From: Talpa occidentalis
Taxonomy: Eukaryota > Chordata > Mammalia > Eulipotyphla > Talpidae
Reading direction: 5' to 3'
Length of the DNA: 64,000 nt
Assembly (NCBI RefSeq): GCF_014898055.3
Contig: NW_023601433.1
Span: 89,599,106-89,663,105, forward strand
Below, piece by piece: positions 29,880-51,365 of this stretch. Below the pieces are notes generated by a model. The model was not told the DNA's origin and did no database searches. It saw only the letters and a program-made list of their open reading frames with translations. The first letter of the stretch is position 1, and each line of letters begins with the position of its first letter. A program made the position numbers and the translations under genes.

Positions 29880-32560
29880 CCCCTCCAGGGCGCGCCCCCC
29901 GAGCCTCCCGGGGCGGCTGACGGGTCTCCCGGGGAAGGCTGCGCGGGGCCTGGCGGGGGCGGCCTGCTCCTTCCCGCGGCCCTGGAACGCAGCCGGAGAG
30001 GCCCGAGCCGCCCGCCCGCCCGCCCGCCCGCGGGTCAGCGCCGCCCGGGACAGCAGCCTGCAGTGCCGCGTCCAGCCGCCGGGCGGCGCGCCGGGCCCGG
30101 TCTCTCGCCGGCGGGGGCGGGGCTGCCCGGCTGCCCAGCGCCCCGCGGTCTCCCTGCCCGGGCCCCGGTCTCTGGCGCCCCTGCCCCTGGCGGAGCCCCC
30201 GCCCGCGCGCTGCGGCCGCCCCGGCCCGTGCCCTGAAAGCGGAGCTCGGGCTGCAGCCCCAGGTTTAAGGTCGCGGAGGCTTCGCGGGGTGAGCGGGGAG
30301 GGCCGCGCCGCGGGTGGGGAGCTGGCCCTGCCTCCCCGACCCCCGGCCGGGCCACCGCGCCGCCGACCCGCCCTGCGGCGCCCACAGCCCTGGACACGGC
30401 TCAGCTCAGGCCCGCGAGCGTCCAGCGGCTGGGCTGGGGTTCAGGTCTGGGATGGCCAGCGCAGGCCCACCCCAAGCTGGCGCCCGCCTCCGGGTCCTCG
30501 GCTCCAGGCCCCCCAGGGCTCACAGAGGCCAAGCTGGGGTCCGGGCGCTGGGGCTGGACGTGGCACCTGGGGCGGGAGGCCCAGTGTCCCTCCTGTCCCG
30601 TCTCCCCGACTCCGAGCCCCTGCCCCCCTTCCACTTACAAGGGCGCCGGGACCCCAAGGCTCCCCCAGATAACCCGCCCATCCCGTCCGGCACCTCAAGG
30701 AGACCCTCAGCCCCCACCTGCGAAGCCCTCGCCCCGCAAAGGAGGCCCCCCGGGTCCCGGCCCTGAGCGCTGGCACCTGCGCGCTGGCGTTCCCGTGGGC
30801 CCCCGGGCTGAGGCGAATCAGCCGCAATCAGCGGAAAAACCCAGCCTCGCGGGGCTCGGAGAACAAGTCCCGGCCCGGCCGGGTGCAGGCCCACGGGCGG
30901 CTCCAGACCGGGGGTGGCGGGGCCCGGCTGGGTGGGCACCCCTGCTTGAGACGTGGGGCGAGGGAGCCTTCCAGAACCAAGGCCTGTGTGCAAGGTGAGC
31001 GGCTGCCCGAGGGGTCATGGCACGGCGGGCTCCAGCGCGGCCGAGGGAGGGGGCTGTCCGGCCAAGGGCACAGCCCCCCCGGGCTTCACGGTTCCTCAAG
31101 GAAGCCGCCGGGCTGGCTGGGGTTTAAACCCTGGGGGGCGGGAGCCGCCAGGTCGGGGGCTCGGTCCACCCCAGGTCACTGACACGGACTGTCAGTGTCC
31201 GAGGAGCGCCGGCCTGTGGGTGCGGAGGGCGTGGGCCTGGGCCTCTGCGGGCAGCACCCCTCACGTGAGGAAGCACAGGGCCAGTCCGGCACCTCCTGGG
31301 GCCCTGGGGGCGCTCGGGGTGGGTGGAGGGAGGCGACCGCGGCTGCAGCCCGGCTGTGGGCGAAGCTCAGCTTAGGCCGCCTCGGGCAGCTGAGCATATC
31401 GGACCGAGGGGCCGGGGTCCCGGGAGAGCGGGCGCCTCGAAGTCGCGCTCCCGCAACCCACTCCTGCTTTCAGTCTGTCCGCGCTCAGGCCGAGACGGCA
31501 GGAACACGGAGGGCCCCACACCCCGCTGCGCGGCCGCCCCCTCCCGGCCCCCGACTTGCCGTCTGCGCCGGCGTATTCCCCGCGGGCACCGGCGGACGTG
31601 CAGGGAGGACCCGGCGGTCACGCCGGCTGCGTGGAAGGGGCTGGGGGCTGACGCGGGGGCCGGCTCGCCTGGGTCCGGCAGTGGCGGCTCCGGAGCCCGA
31701 GGCGGCACAGAGGGGCGACTAGCCTGGGGGGCGAGCCCCGGATGCCGGTGGGCCCGGGCGCAGGGGAAAGGGTCAGGCGGGATGGGAGGGGCCCAGCCCA
31801 GGACAGGGGACACGGCCAGGCAGGGAAGCCCCGGCAGTGTTGGGGTGCTACAGCTGGAAACCGGGGGGCTGCTGAGAAGTCTTCTCGCCCGAGGCCGCTC
31901 GGCTGTGTGCTTCGCCGGGCAGGCCGGGGGCAGCGCCCGGCTCCTGCGGGGTGGGCTCCGCGCGGGCCGGGGTCGCGGGCACACGGGCTTCCAGCCGCCC
32001 GGCCTGCCTCGCTCCTCTCGTCCTCAGCGGCTGACGCGGCAGCACTTTGGCATGTGCCGCCCCTCAAAGGCCGCCTCCCACGGCCGTGTCCCGGCGCTGC
32101 AGGCCGCGCGATGTCAGGCCCGGGCCGCGGGGGTTCTCACGGGCGGGCTCCGGGTGGCCAGCGCAGGCCTCGCCGACGGGTGACTGTCGCATGCCGCCTC
32201 GCGCCCCTGGGTGCCCACACCCCATGGCAGCTTGGTGGCCCCGAGGCCCACCCGGTTCCGCTGCCCCGCACCTAGAGGGGCCAGGGCTCCTGGCGCGCGT
32301 CCCAGGACCTGGCACGGGCTCGCGGCCCAGCACGCGGCGGAGACGCCGGCCGCTCTGAGGCCGAGGTCTCTCGGGCCCGAGTTTGTTCATTCCGTGACTG
32401 GCCGGCGGGGGGGGCCCAGCCCAGGTTCAGCCAACGCATGAAGAGGTTGTTTGTCCGTCTGCTCCTGCAAGGGCGGGGAGGACCCCTGGGCGCCCGCACC
32501 CCAGCCCTGGGCCTCAGGCAGGGCGGCAGCCCCACCACGCCCGCCCCCACCTGCCAGAAC
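29880..32560. promoter_or_regulatory. Orphan CpG-island-like segment in the intergenic region
   Basis: CpG is dense through 29880-30400 (including a CGCC tetranucleotide run at about 30008-30032) and again at 31430-32370. No annotated gene start lies here: TMEM132C and SLC15A4 both end toward this interval. No conserved reading frame was recognised. It may be an unannotated promoter or simply GC-biased DNA. Confidence 0.35.
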
Positions 32561-32607
32561 CCCTCCCTGACCTTTTCCCCTTTCGTGGCTCATTCTTGGA
32601 ACCTTTA

Positions 32608-32870
32608 TTTTTTTTTTTTTTAGATTTTATTTACTTTCGTGTAGACGAACTGGGGCATAGGCCAGAGGTGTGGGGGAGGGGGCGGTGAGAGGACTCCCCA
32701 GAGACAGAGCGGGGAGCAGAACAGGCCGATCTACTGAAATCCACTGCCGAGGGGAGCAGCGGGGAGACAGGAGAGGTCTGCTGTGCCCTGTGGGTAGCTC
32801 CCTGGCGGGGATCGAACTCAGGCCGCGACGGTGACAGCCTGAGACTGAACCCTTAGCCCGTCAGGAGGCC
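32608..32870 (-). mobile_element. tRNA-derived T+ SINE, minus strand
   Basis: A poly(T)-TAGATTTTATTT tail opens the element, followed by AGAGGACTCCCCAGAGACAG and GGGGAGCAGCGGGGAGACAG body blocks. In reverse it carries the B-box GAGTTCGATCCCCG and ends at GGCCTCC. Confidence 0.92.
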
Positions 32871-33261
32871 CAGAATCTGTTTTCTTGACAGCTTGTCAGT
32901 GGCTCGTCGCTCGTTCTGTGCGGCGGGGCCCTGGGGTGCCCAGGCCACCTCTGCAGGGTGAGGACTCCCTGGGCAGTGCTGGCCAGCCCCCAGGACTCCG
33001 CCTCTGCAACCAGATATTCTGTCTCAAGATAAGCCGCGAGGCTGATGGTTAAGCCGGTCTTTTCTCCAAGCGCGAGACACCAATGGACACAGCACAGCGC
33101 CAGCATCACCGCGGGGCCCGGCCCTGGGCCGGGAGGTGCTGCTGACGTGGGGAGCGGCCGAGCCCGCTGCGCCCACGTGGATGTGGCTAAGCGCACTGCA
33201 CGGCACCGCACAGGCCGGCAGGCCCACACCCGCGACGTGCCACGAAGAAGTCACACAGGGA

Positions 33262-44750
<11,489 letters not shown>

Positions 44751-44785
44751 GCGCCGCCCGCGCCGCGCCGCGCCCGCGCCCGCGC

Positions 44786-45117
44786 CGCCTCTCGCGAGAC
44801 CCGCCCCCGCCGCGGGCCCCGCCGCCGCCGCCTCTCGCGAGACCCGCCCCCGTCGCCGGCCCGGCCGCCACCGCCTCTCGCGAGACCCGCCCCCGCCGCC
44901 GGCCCCGCCGCCGCCGCCTCTCGCGAGACCCGCCCCCGCCGCCGGCCCCGCCGCCGCCGCCTCTCGCGAGACCCGCCCCCCGCCGCCGGCCCGGCCGCCG
45001 CCGCCTCTCGCGAGACCCGCCCCCGCCGCCGGCCCCGCCGCCGCCGCCTCTCGCGAGACCCGCCCCCCGCCGCCGGCCCCGCCGCCGCCGCCGCCGCCGC
45101 CGCCTCTCGCGAGACCC
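44786..45117. repeat. 43-bp GC-rich tandem array in the SLC15A4 promoter
   Basis: Eight head-to-tail units, each CCTCTCGCGAGACCCGCCCC plus a variable CGCCGCCGGCCCCGCCGCCG filler. The last spacing is expanded by an extra GCC run (45085-45104). Confidence 0.95.
44790..45114 (-). promoter_or_regulatory. SLC15A4: Eight-copy TCTCGCGAGA (BANP/ZBTB33-type) array upstream of SLC15A4
   Basis: Perfect palindromes start at 44790, 44833, 44876, 44919, 44962, 45006, 45049 and 45105. Spacings are 43, 43, 43, 43, 44, 43 and 56 bp, about four helical turns each. Each unit also carries a CCCGCCCC GC-box and a (GCC)n tract. TCTCGCGAGA is a known methylation-sensitive CpG-island promoter element bound by BANP and also linked to ZBTB33. 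The first copy is 40 bp upstream of the start codon. Clustered function is inference. Confidence 0.88.
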
Positions 45118-45963
45118 CGCCGCCGGCTCGCCACCCCGCCCCCCGCGCCTCCCCATTGGGCGGCCTGCGCCGCGCGGCCCGCCGGGACTTCCGGGAGCCC
45201 AAGGACCGGCTCCGGCTCCGGCTCCGGCCCCGCCGCGCCCCCGCGCCCCGCACGCCCCGGGCAGAGTCCGGCCCGCGGGTCCCGCGGAGGGGGCGCCGCC
45301 CGCCCGGGCCCGGCCGGGAGCCCGCGCCGCCGCCTCCGGCTGGACCCGCTGCGCCCGCCGGGCCGGGGCCCGCGGCTGAGGCGGCCTCGGGGCTGCGCGC
45401 GGCTCCACACCGGCGCCCGGCCCGCGGCGGGGAGCGAGCGCCCCGGCGCCCCGGCCCGGCCCGGCCCGGCGCCTCGCCCGCCCCTCCCCGCGCCCCGGCG
45501 GGCATTCCCACGGCACGCGCGGCTCGGCCTCGGGCCCCGGAACCGCCTCCCGCCGCGCGCCCGCGGCCTCTCCCCCGCCTCGCCCGGGCGTCCACGGCCG
45601 CGCCTCCGCCCGGGGGGCGCCAGGCCGCGCGCCCACCCGTCTGCCTCCAGGCGCCGGCGTCCGCACCGGGGCCACCCGCTCCGGGCCGCGGCAGGTCCAG
45701 CTGTGGCAGCCAGCGGGTGAGACCCTGACTGCGCCGCCCGCCCTCGCCCGCCCAGACTGACCTCTCGGGCCGGCTCCGTGGCCCTTCCAGCGCCCCGGCT
45801 AGATGCGTCTCCCCTGGACGTGTCCCTGCGCCCCGGCGCGCTCTCTGCGCAGCCTGCATAGTTGATGGCTTATTTGGCGAAGCGATTTACACCAGGCCGG
45901 GGCGGAGGCCTGTGCTTTGTCGCCGCCGCGTCCCGGTGCAGCGGCCCGGGCCTGCCAGGTGAG

Positions 45964-45987
45964 AGGGAGGGAGGGAGGGAGGGAGGG
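45964..45987 (+). repeat. (GGGA)n run
   Basis: Six GGGA tetranucleotides, a potential G-quadruplex, about 0.8 kb upstream of the SLC15A4 array. Confidence 0.85.
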
Positions 45988-46529
45988 ACTCCGAGCTGTC
46001 ATCTGACGTTCAGGGAGTTTTCTGGAGACCCCGCTGTGCCGCGCAGCGTGGAGGCCTCCTGGTGTAGCTGACAGCGCAAGCAAACTCCTTGAGGTCCTGG
46101 CTTGGGTTCTCCCCTCCGGTCACAATTGAGTCGACTCCCTGGAAGGCTTAGAGCTGACTCCTAGTGCGGTGCCTCTGCCACACTCCGCTGGCCAGCGAGA
46201 CACCCTGGCATCTGTCCTGAGACCGGGCGGGCTGACGCAGCAGGCGGCGCGCAGGGTGACGTGCACGTTAAATGTGGAGTGAAAGTGTAGTCTTCAGTCA
46301 CGTGATGGCTCAGTGCTGAAGCTCTGTCCCGTGTAGACCTGCCGCTCTGCAAGGCGGACGCTCGCCCGATCACCTTATCTTATTTGGGAACCATAAAGCT
46401 AAGCAGGAGAAAGGGAGGGGCAGGCCCAGCGTTGCGCTGGACAGTGAGGGTTTGAGCAGTTGTTCCAGGTCCTGGTCGTACCTGGCAATCTTGGATAACC
46501 CGAGGCAGCAAAACCAGTCCAGCATGCGG

Positions 46530-46559
46530 GTGGTTTGGTTTGGTTTGGTTTGGTTTGGA
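46530..46559 (+). repeat. (GGTTT)n microsatellite
   Basis: Nearly six pure GGTTT units. Confidence 0.92.
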
Positions 46560-46859
46560 CATGATGTCGTAGAGAAAGCACCCAAGACTCCCCCTCTGGG
46601 GAGTGTCCAGAGTAGGGACCTCCACGGAGACAGCGTGAGTGGTTACCAAGTGCAAGGGGAGGGGAAGGTTGGGGAGTGGCTGCTAACAGGTGCAGGGCTG
46701 TGGGGGTGGCGAAAGTGTTCTCAAGTCAGTTGTGATGAGGCCTTCGCTACTATGAACAGGCTAAGAGCCACCTTGTACTTGGAGTGGATTGGCTGGCTGG
46801 TAGGGGAACCACATCTCAATAAAGCTGTTACCAACCAAAGGTGACACATACTTGGGGTT

Positions 46860-47310
46860 CCCTGCAACTTGGGGAGTGAGCATCAAGACAAGCTGTGGCA
46901 ACACGGAGGCCTGTGACTGCCTGTGGCACAGCAACACCGCCCAGCCCTGTTGGAGCTTGCCTCTGGGGTCTCTGCCTTCATTTCGCTTTCACAGGCCCAC
47001 AGGACTGGGCGCGAGGTGTGATGTGGTGGCGAGAACGTGGCCCACGTGGCCTAAGCCTGAAGAGGAGCGGGTGGCTTCCGCTGGGTGCCTTAGGAGCCGG
47101 GGCCACATGTACGGAGCCGGCTGCCTCACTGGAGAGCCTGCGATGGCGTGGAGGGAGCCCCAGGGCCCTGCACCCCAGCCGCCTGCCCGATGAAGGACGC
47201 CACATACGCAGCCACGCGCAGGGCCCACAGAGAAACTGCCCCCACGGCAGAGCTGTGAACAAACGAAACGGCTGTTCCTGTAGGTCACTGAGTTAAGGGC
47301 CGCTAGTCAG
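46860..47310 (+). mobile_element. MLT1-like MaLR LTR remnant
   Basis: GAGCTGTGAACAAACGAAAC, GGCTGTTCCTGTAGGTCACT and GAGTTAAGGGCCGC near the right end match the MLT1 pattern 'GTGAGCAAATAAATGGTTGT...TTAAGCCACTAAGTT'. The left portion also fits. Highly diverged. Confidence 0.5.
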
Positions 47311-47419
47311 CCTGTGTCAGAGTGTGGAGACACCCCAGCCCTCCCCAACGGCCAGTCCACTGCCCCGTCACAGCCACACACCTTCAGCTCACCCCGCCTC
47401 CCGCGCTCTGTCCTCAGGG

Positions 47420-47640
47420 TTCGCTCAGCACTGTCCGGTGTAGTAGCCACTTGGGGCTGTTTGAACTGAAAACTCGTTACGGTTTAATAGTGACTGATCC
47501 CGCTTCTCAACCACGCCAGGCACATTGCCAGGACTCAGTAGCTCATGTGACTCGTGGCCACCCAGCTGGACAGCGCAGAGGCTCGCCCCGTCCCTGCGGA
47601 GCGTTCCGTGAGGCCACCCTGCTTTGTGCTGATGTGTGGT
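47420..47640 (+). mobile_element. MER5A-like hAT-Charlie element
   Basis: TAGTAGCCACTTGGGGCTG, then a TTGAACTGAAAACTCGTTAC block, CTCAGTAGCTCATGTGACTC and CTGGACAGCGCAGAGGCTC follow the MER5A layout of TAGCCAC motifs and a terminal TTGGACAGCGC. Confidence 0.6.
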
Positions 47641-50429
47641 GAGCGTGACCGGTGGCTGCTCCGCTGCTACGCTCTCTTCCAAGCAGAACCCCAACTCCAT
47701 TCTTACGCTTGTTCTTTGTCTGCCATCGTGCCCCCCTCGTGAGGCGCAGGACAGCGTGACCGCGCCTCGGCTAATTCACCTGGGCCGGGCCCGGCGCTCC
47801 GCACTGGTCCCTCAGGCCCGGTCTCAGCGGCCAGGGCAGAAGCCGGACTCTTTGAGGCCTCAGACTCCGCCCCCCACCCAGGCCCAGGCGGAGGCGGCGT
47901 CTTGGCCCGTCTGGCAAAGGGAAGCACTCCCATTCCATGACAGTGAGTGGCACAAACTTCCAGATGGGCCCGTGTTGCTGCTGGCGGGCGAGGCGCCCGT
48001 CCCAGGGAAGGGGAGGCCAGCCTTGCTGAGCCGCAGCAGAGGTCTTGTTGCAGGCACTGCCTGGTGCTCTGCTGCTTGTGGCCAGAAAGGCCCCCCGCCC
48101 CCCGCCAAGATGCCTTTGGAAAGTGAGAAAGGACTCGGCGCTCCCGCTGCGACGGCATGACCTGCCTCGCGCTCCTGGCTGGCACGGCCCGTCGAATGAG
48201 CGCGCACCCGCTCAGCCCCCGTGACTCTCGGCCCCAGATCTGACGCCTGGTGCCTCCCGTGCTTGGCCGGGGGTACTTATGCTGGAGCCCAGCCGCCTCC
48301 ATGCCGGTGGCCGCCTCCACAGTGGGGCCTCTCACGTGCGGCTCCCCCACAGGCCGGTTCTCGAGTGGCTCCCTGGAGCCCAGCAACCCCCTTTTCATGT
48401 GCTCGTCCTGGAGGCGGGGTGGACCGGTCAGGTGCGAGCTCCAGCCGACTGGTGCTCATGGTCCGGCCGGCCGCAGGCTGGAGGAACGGTCCAGGCAGAC
48501 CGTGGGCGGGGCTCCCCGAGAGGACGGGAGCCAGGGCGGGCTGGCGCCCAGGGACGCCGCTCCAGCCTCAGAAGGAAAGGCAAGACTCCGCTCCGGGCCT
48601 CTGGAGAAAGAGGACGGAAGAAGCGGCAGCCGGCCTCCCGGGAGGGAGGAGACTGGGTCCCGTCTCGGACAGCCCCTGAAGGGAGCCCCAGAGGCCCCCC
48701 TGGCGTCCCAAAGAGCTGTTGGTGTCGCCCAGCAACTCACAGAGCCGCGGACGCGGGGAGTCTCCGACACCGCCTCTGGGCACCAGTAGTGGCCGTGACT
48801 GTTGGCCACTGTCGGTCAGCGTGGTCCAGCTCTGTCGACAGGTGACCAGTGCTCGGCCTGTGCGTCTGGTGGACACCGTCTGGGGGAGATGGCCGGCCAC
48901 CTGTGGCCACAGTAAGCTCTTTGTTTCCCGTTTACAAAGTAGTTATTCCCAGCGCCTGAGGCCTCCTGGAATTGCGCGCTGGGCATCGCGGCCTCCCGGC
49001 CTGTCCTACCATAGCGCCCGCCCACCCGGATTCCCTTAGAGTCCGCTGCTGTCTCTGGAAGGAGCCACGCGTCTCCCCCGCACCTGGAAGGGCCAGATGA
49101 ATAACTGACCTCAGACAGCCGGCGTGAGGCGAGGCAGCGGTGCTGCAGAAAGCACCATTTTGTAGGGCGCCTCTTCTCAAGCCCCCCTGGCAGCAAGGGC
49201 GCCTGTGGGGTGGGTGGAATCGCAAAGGCGCCTTTGCAGTGACAGGAAGCCCCTGCCCTGTGCCGAGCTCAGGGAGATGTGGTGGGATGAGCCAGGAAGC
49301 CCTCACTGGGGTGCGGGGAGGGCCCCCCGGCTCCCCCGCGGTGTGTGTGATGGGGCTGCCCCTCGGCCACATCGCTGTGGTTAGCTCCGCGAGGCCAGCT
49401 GCTGAGCCTCACTCCGCATCCAGGCCCGTGGCCCCGTGGCAGGACTCGCCCCTGGGGGTTCTGCTTCCCCGATCCCCAGTTCCTACGGTGTCAGGCCGCT
49501 CACCAGCATGTGCCGGCCCAAGGCGTGAGTGGACCCTGCTCAGAGTGGCCATATCATCTGCTTTTGACTCTCCTTGCTCTGGAGACCTGTCATAAACGGC
49601 CTGTCTCGGGGCGTCCCTGTGGTAGCACGTCTCTGCAGATAATCTTGGTAGAAGCAGAAAATGCAAATCCTGAGAACAGCCAGCTGTGGGGGAGTCAGGA
49701 CGCACCCCGCCCCCCATCAGAAGGGCCGTGTGCTGGCCGCCTAACAGGTTTGAGGGAGGCGTTCCCCCCTTAGCGGCGCGAGCACCCACGCGTTGCGCTT
49801 AGGGACCAGGGCGGGGCCGGGACTTCAGTTCCGGCCTTTCTGCACGCCGGCCCCTCCCGGCGGGGGTGACGGGGGGACGTGAGAGGGGCCACGGGATTGT
49901 TTGATCCGGCTTCTTTCAAACACTCGTCTTAGGTGACCCTGAGAGTCGCACCCTCTTTTGGGGTTCTTTTCCTGTTGTGTTTAAAAAACCCACAAAACGT
50001 CTGCTTCCTGCACAGGCCAGGTGGGCATTCATCAACGGAGGGGGGAGGAAGCGGGGGGGCAAGGGAGGAAACGAGAGAAGAGAGTCTTCTGCTTCTCCTG
50101 TTGGGAGAGGTGTGGGGCGCTAACTCGGGGCCAGGCCTGCCGCCCCCGGCGTGATCCCGACGAGTTCCCGGCCCGCAGTGTGGCCGCACAGCACACGACT
50201 GACGGCTCTGGCTGGAGTTGCTTCTCACATCGCGGCCCAGGAGCCGTCAGCGGAAAAGGGTACAAAGGGCGGGAATCGAGGCGCTTGGCACCAGGTGATC
50301 CGGCAGGAGTCCGCGTCGCAGTCCCAGCCCAGCAGCGAAGGCGGAAGCCGTAAGGAGGTGCTCGCTGGGCGCAGAGGCGCGAGCGTGCTGTGTGTGAGTA
50401 CTCACTTGTTACTAGGGAGGTGGATCTCG
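47641..50429. other. SLC15A4-GLT1D1 interval, nothing recognised
   Basis: GC-rich unique-looking sequence without supported exons, RNA genes or repeats. Confidence 0.5.
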
Positions 50430-51104
50430 AGCTGCCCCCTCACACCTGTGAGAATGGTCGCATCCAGGAGACGGGCAGCAGGAAGTCTTGGAGGATGGGG
50501 AGCGAAGGGGCCCCTCCTGCGCTGCGGTGGGGGTGTAAACTGGTACCACCGCTGTGGAAAGTGGGGATCCCGCAAAGAATGAGAAATACTATTAACACGC
50601 TTCTGGGTATTCACCCCCAAAACGCAAAACACACTTTTTCAAGGAGATACATGAGCCCCACGTTTATTGCAGCGGCATTTACAGCCGCTAAGCTGGAAAC
50701 TGTCTTGCTGAGAGCTCGCTGGCTGGAGGAGATGTGCTGTGCCCAGGCGGCGGATACTACTCGGCTGTGAAGCAGGATTGTCTGGCCACTTGCAACGGGA
50801 GACCATGCACCCAGAGAGTGAAATAGTCAGGCAGCTGGAGACAGACAGACGCCCTGTGATTCCAGTCAGGCGGACTCTGGAGAAACCAAGCCCAGGCAAA
50901 ACAAGCAACTTCAACTGTGAGGCCAGGGAGTGGCCACCGGAGGGCCTAGGGGAGGGGAAAGAGGTCAGAGGTGACGATTTTGTGGTGAGGGGTAGAATTG
51001 GGCTTTCCGTGGTGAGCTTCATGTAGTGTATCGACGTCTTGATTCCCCACGCCGAGCCCCTGAAGCTGTTGCAGTGCAGTGTTCTTCGTAAGAATTGTCA
51101 ACAG
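50430..51104 (+). mobile_element. LINE-1 3' end (ORF2 end and 3' UTR), plus strand
   Basis: GGGGGTGTAAACTGGTACCA, CTTCTGGGTATTCACCCCC, TACATGAGCCCCACGTTTAT, TTGCAGCGGCATTTACAGCC and GCCACTTGCAACGGGAGACC follow the conserved L1 3' order. A SINE was inserted at its 3' end. Confidence 0.85.
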
Positions 51105-51360
51105 GGCCTCCCCGGTGGTGCAGGGGTTTGTGTCAGCACGACGAGGCTGTCCGCAGCCTCTGCAGCACGAGTTCGGTCCCCGGCCAGGGAGCTGCCCACG
51201 GGGCACAGCAGACCCCTCCTGTCTCCCCGCTGCTCCCCTCAGCAGTGTGTTTCAGTGGATCCGCCTGTTCTGCTCCCCACTCTGTCTCTGGGGAGTCCTC
51301 ACCCCCCGCATCTCTGGTCTGGACCCCAGCTCTTGTGTGCACAAATAAATAAAAAAGAAA
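51105..51360 (+). mobile_element. tRNA-derived T+ SINE with target-site duplication
   Basis: Starts GGCCTCCCCGGTGGTGCAGG (perfect A-box TGGTGCAGGGG), B-box GAGTTCGGTCCCCGG, and ends AAATAAATAAAAAAG. The flanks GAATTGTCAA (5') and GAAATTGTAAA (3') form an imperfect target-site duplication. Confidence 0.93.
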
Positions 51361-51365
51361 TTGTA

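Larger units (their letters stand above)
45801..46859. other. SLC15A4-GLT1D1 interval, proximal part
   Basis: Contains two microsatellites only. 46380-46850 may be old repeat sequence but I cannot name it. Confidence 0.45.

Noticed and set aside
29656..30766. Possible unknown gene in the 338-codon frame of the orphan CpG island
   Set aside because: Arg/Pro/Gly/Ala composition with no recognised domain or splice context; consistent with GC artefact.
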